This document shows positions 14,654-15,281 of a stretch of DNA of 15,281 bases, piece by piece. The position numbers were made by a program, and so were the translations under genes. Within the stretch, counting starts at the first letter, position 1. Each line of letters starts with the position of its first letter. The notes beneath the pieces are model-generated. The model saw nothing but the letters and a program-made list of their open reading frames with translations, did not search any database and was not told the DNA's origin. Origin of the DNA: an uncultured Bacteroidales bacterium (GTDB lineage Bacteria > Bacteroidota > Bacteroidia > Bacteroidales > Paludibacteraceae); the NCBI GenBank assembly GCA_937907165.1, contig CALCUH010000094.1, positions 1 to 15,281 of the forward strand. Reading direction: 5' to 3'.

Positions 14654-15281
14654 TCACTTATCATTAACAAATTCGACAATCAACTTCTCATCAAACCTAG
14701 AATTAGACAATTTCCCTTTCACCTCGCCGTCCTCCAGCAAAAGGATCAACGGCACGGAACCACCGCTGACGCCCAGCATAAGCGGACCCTTCACCACCTC
14801 GTAAGGCATCTCTTCAATCTCCGTCTCGGAAAGGAATTTACGCAGACTCGGCTCATTCCCCCAAACATACCACTGCACCCTATCCTTCGGGAAAGGATGT
14901 TGTCTGAGCACGATGTCCAACTTACGCATGGCCGACTTGCAGTGCTTGCAGTAGGTGCTGAAAAAGGCGACGACCCGCTTCCCATCCCCCTTGACAGCCG
15001 GATGTTGCTTGGAGAAAAGCTCGAACTTCTCTTGGTCGAAAGGAATTTCCTTCTCCTTTCCGAAACCATACGGAGCTTTCAGGACGAAGGCGAATACGAC
15101 GGAAGCCACGATTAAGGAAGGAAGAATGTAATTCTTCAGATTCGTGAACCAATCATCACCATTCCACGCAAAATAGAGAAGAATTCCCAAGAGGAGGTTC
15201 TTCAACAAAGATTGCCACGGATTTAGGTCAAACGTCTCCCCGAAACAGTGGCAAGTACCATTGTTACCCTCAATAATCAAA
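14654..15281 (-). CDS. DoxX/MauE-like membrane protein with thioredoxin-like C-terminal domain (5' end outside window)
   Basis: The last 208 or so codons; the frame runs off the right edge, so the N-terminal part is missing. Visible are two hydrophobic segments (LLKNLLLGILLYFAW and YILPSLIVASVVFAFVL) with a CHCFG motif before the first, as in MauE/DoxX-type redox-associated membrane proteins. A soluble domain follows whose VVAFFSTYCKHCK gives a thioredoxin-like C-x-x-C (C-K-H-C) and whose GGSVPLILLLEDG resembles the cis-Pro region. A role in electron or disulfide exchange across the inner membrane is likely. The 4-nt gap to hisA points to co-transcription, but no link to histidine synthesis is evident. 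Confidence 0.75.
   Translation of the reverse strand, partial: LIIEGNNGTCHCFGETFDLNPWQSLLKNLLLGILLYFAWNGDDWFTNLKNYILPSLIVASVVFAFVLKAPYGFGKEKEIPFDQEKFELFSKQHPAVKGDGKRVVAFFSTYCKHCKSAMRKLDIVLRQHPFPKDRVQWYVWGNEPSLRKFLSETEIEEMPYEVVKGPLMLGVSGGSVPLILLLEDGEVKGKLSNSRFDEKLIVEFVNDK

Noticed and set aside
1..15281. CRISPR array, tRNA, rRNA or intact insertion sequence
   Set aside because: No regularly spaced direct repeats, no tRNA-like cloverleaf or rRNA sequence, and no transposase with catalytic motifs were seen.

Overview
The window looks like chromosomal DNA from a member of the Bacteroidetes, probably order Bacteroidales. The clues are Bacteroidetes-type -7 boxes (TAnnTTTG) ahead of several transcription units, a surface-type lipoprotein with an acidic C-E-K-D-D-E-E export signal, a secreted protein with a C-terminal module resembling type IX sorting domains, and gene pairs I associate with this order (phenylacetate-CoA ligase with an acyltransferase; XRE-cupin regulator with an acyl-CoA synthetase). 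No genus is claimed.

Left part (1-7153): the 3' end of a phenylacetate-CoA ligase family gene is followed 7 nt later by a phospholipid-type acyltransferase. A 14-bp stem terminator separates this pair from a convergent gene for a large secreted protein with YD-like repeats, two cadherin-like beta-sandwich repeats and a C-terminal sorting-like module. After an AT-rich promoter gap comes a tight forward operon: XRE-cupin regulator, long-chain acyl-CoA synthetase-type ligase, and queH (epoxyqueuosine reductase), whose start lies inside the ligase gene.

Middle (7154-9031): about 890 bases lack a convincing protein gene. The right part of this gap holds the most interesting feature of the window: a predicted rod-like structured RNA of about 200 nt (7732-7932). 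It has a 20-bp closing stem, a proper -7 box just upstream and a strong terminator just downstream. Its architecture resembles 6S RNA, but I could not confirm that identity. Next, on the minus strand, is an orphan lipoprotein gene.

Right part (9032-15281), all on the minus strand: a complete type III restriction-modification pair (mod, then res 11 nt later), with an AT-rich target-recognition segment in mod and a cluster of inverted repeats at the 5' side of mod. Between this pair and hisA lie decayed remnants of what look like two YhcG/DUF1016-type PD-(D/E)XK nuclease genes, each carrying frameshifts or stops. hisA ends one base from this debris, and the gene upstream of hisA is a membrane protein with a thioredoxin-like domain, cut by the window edge. 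The layout suggests a defence module that landed directly behind hisA and has partly decayed, leaving an apparently intact type III system.
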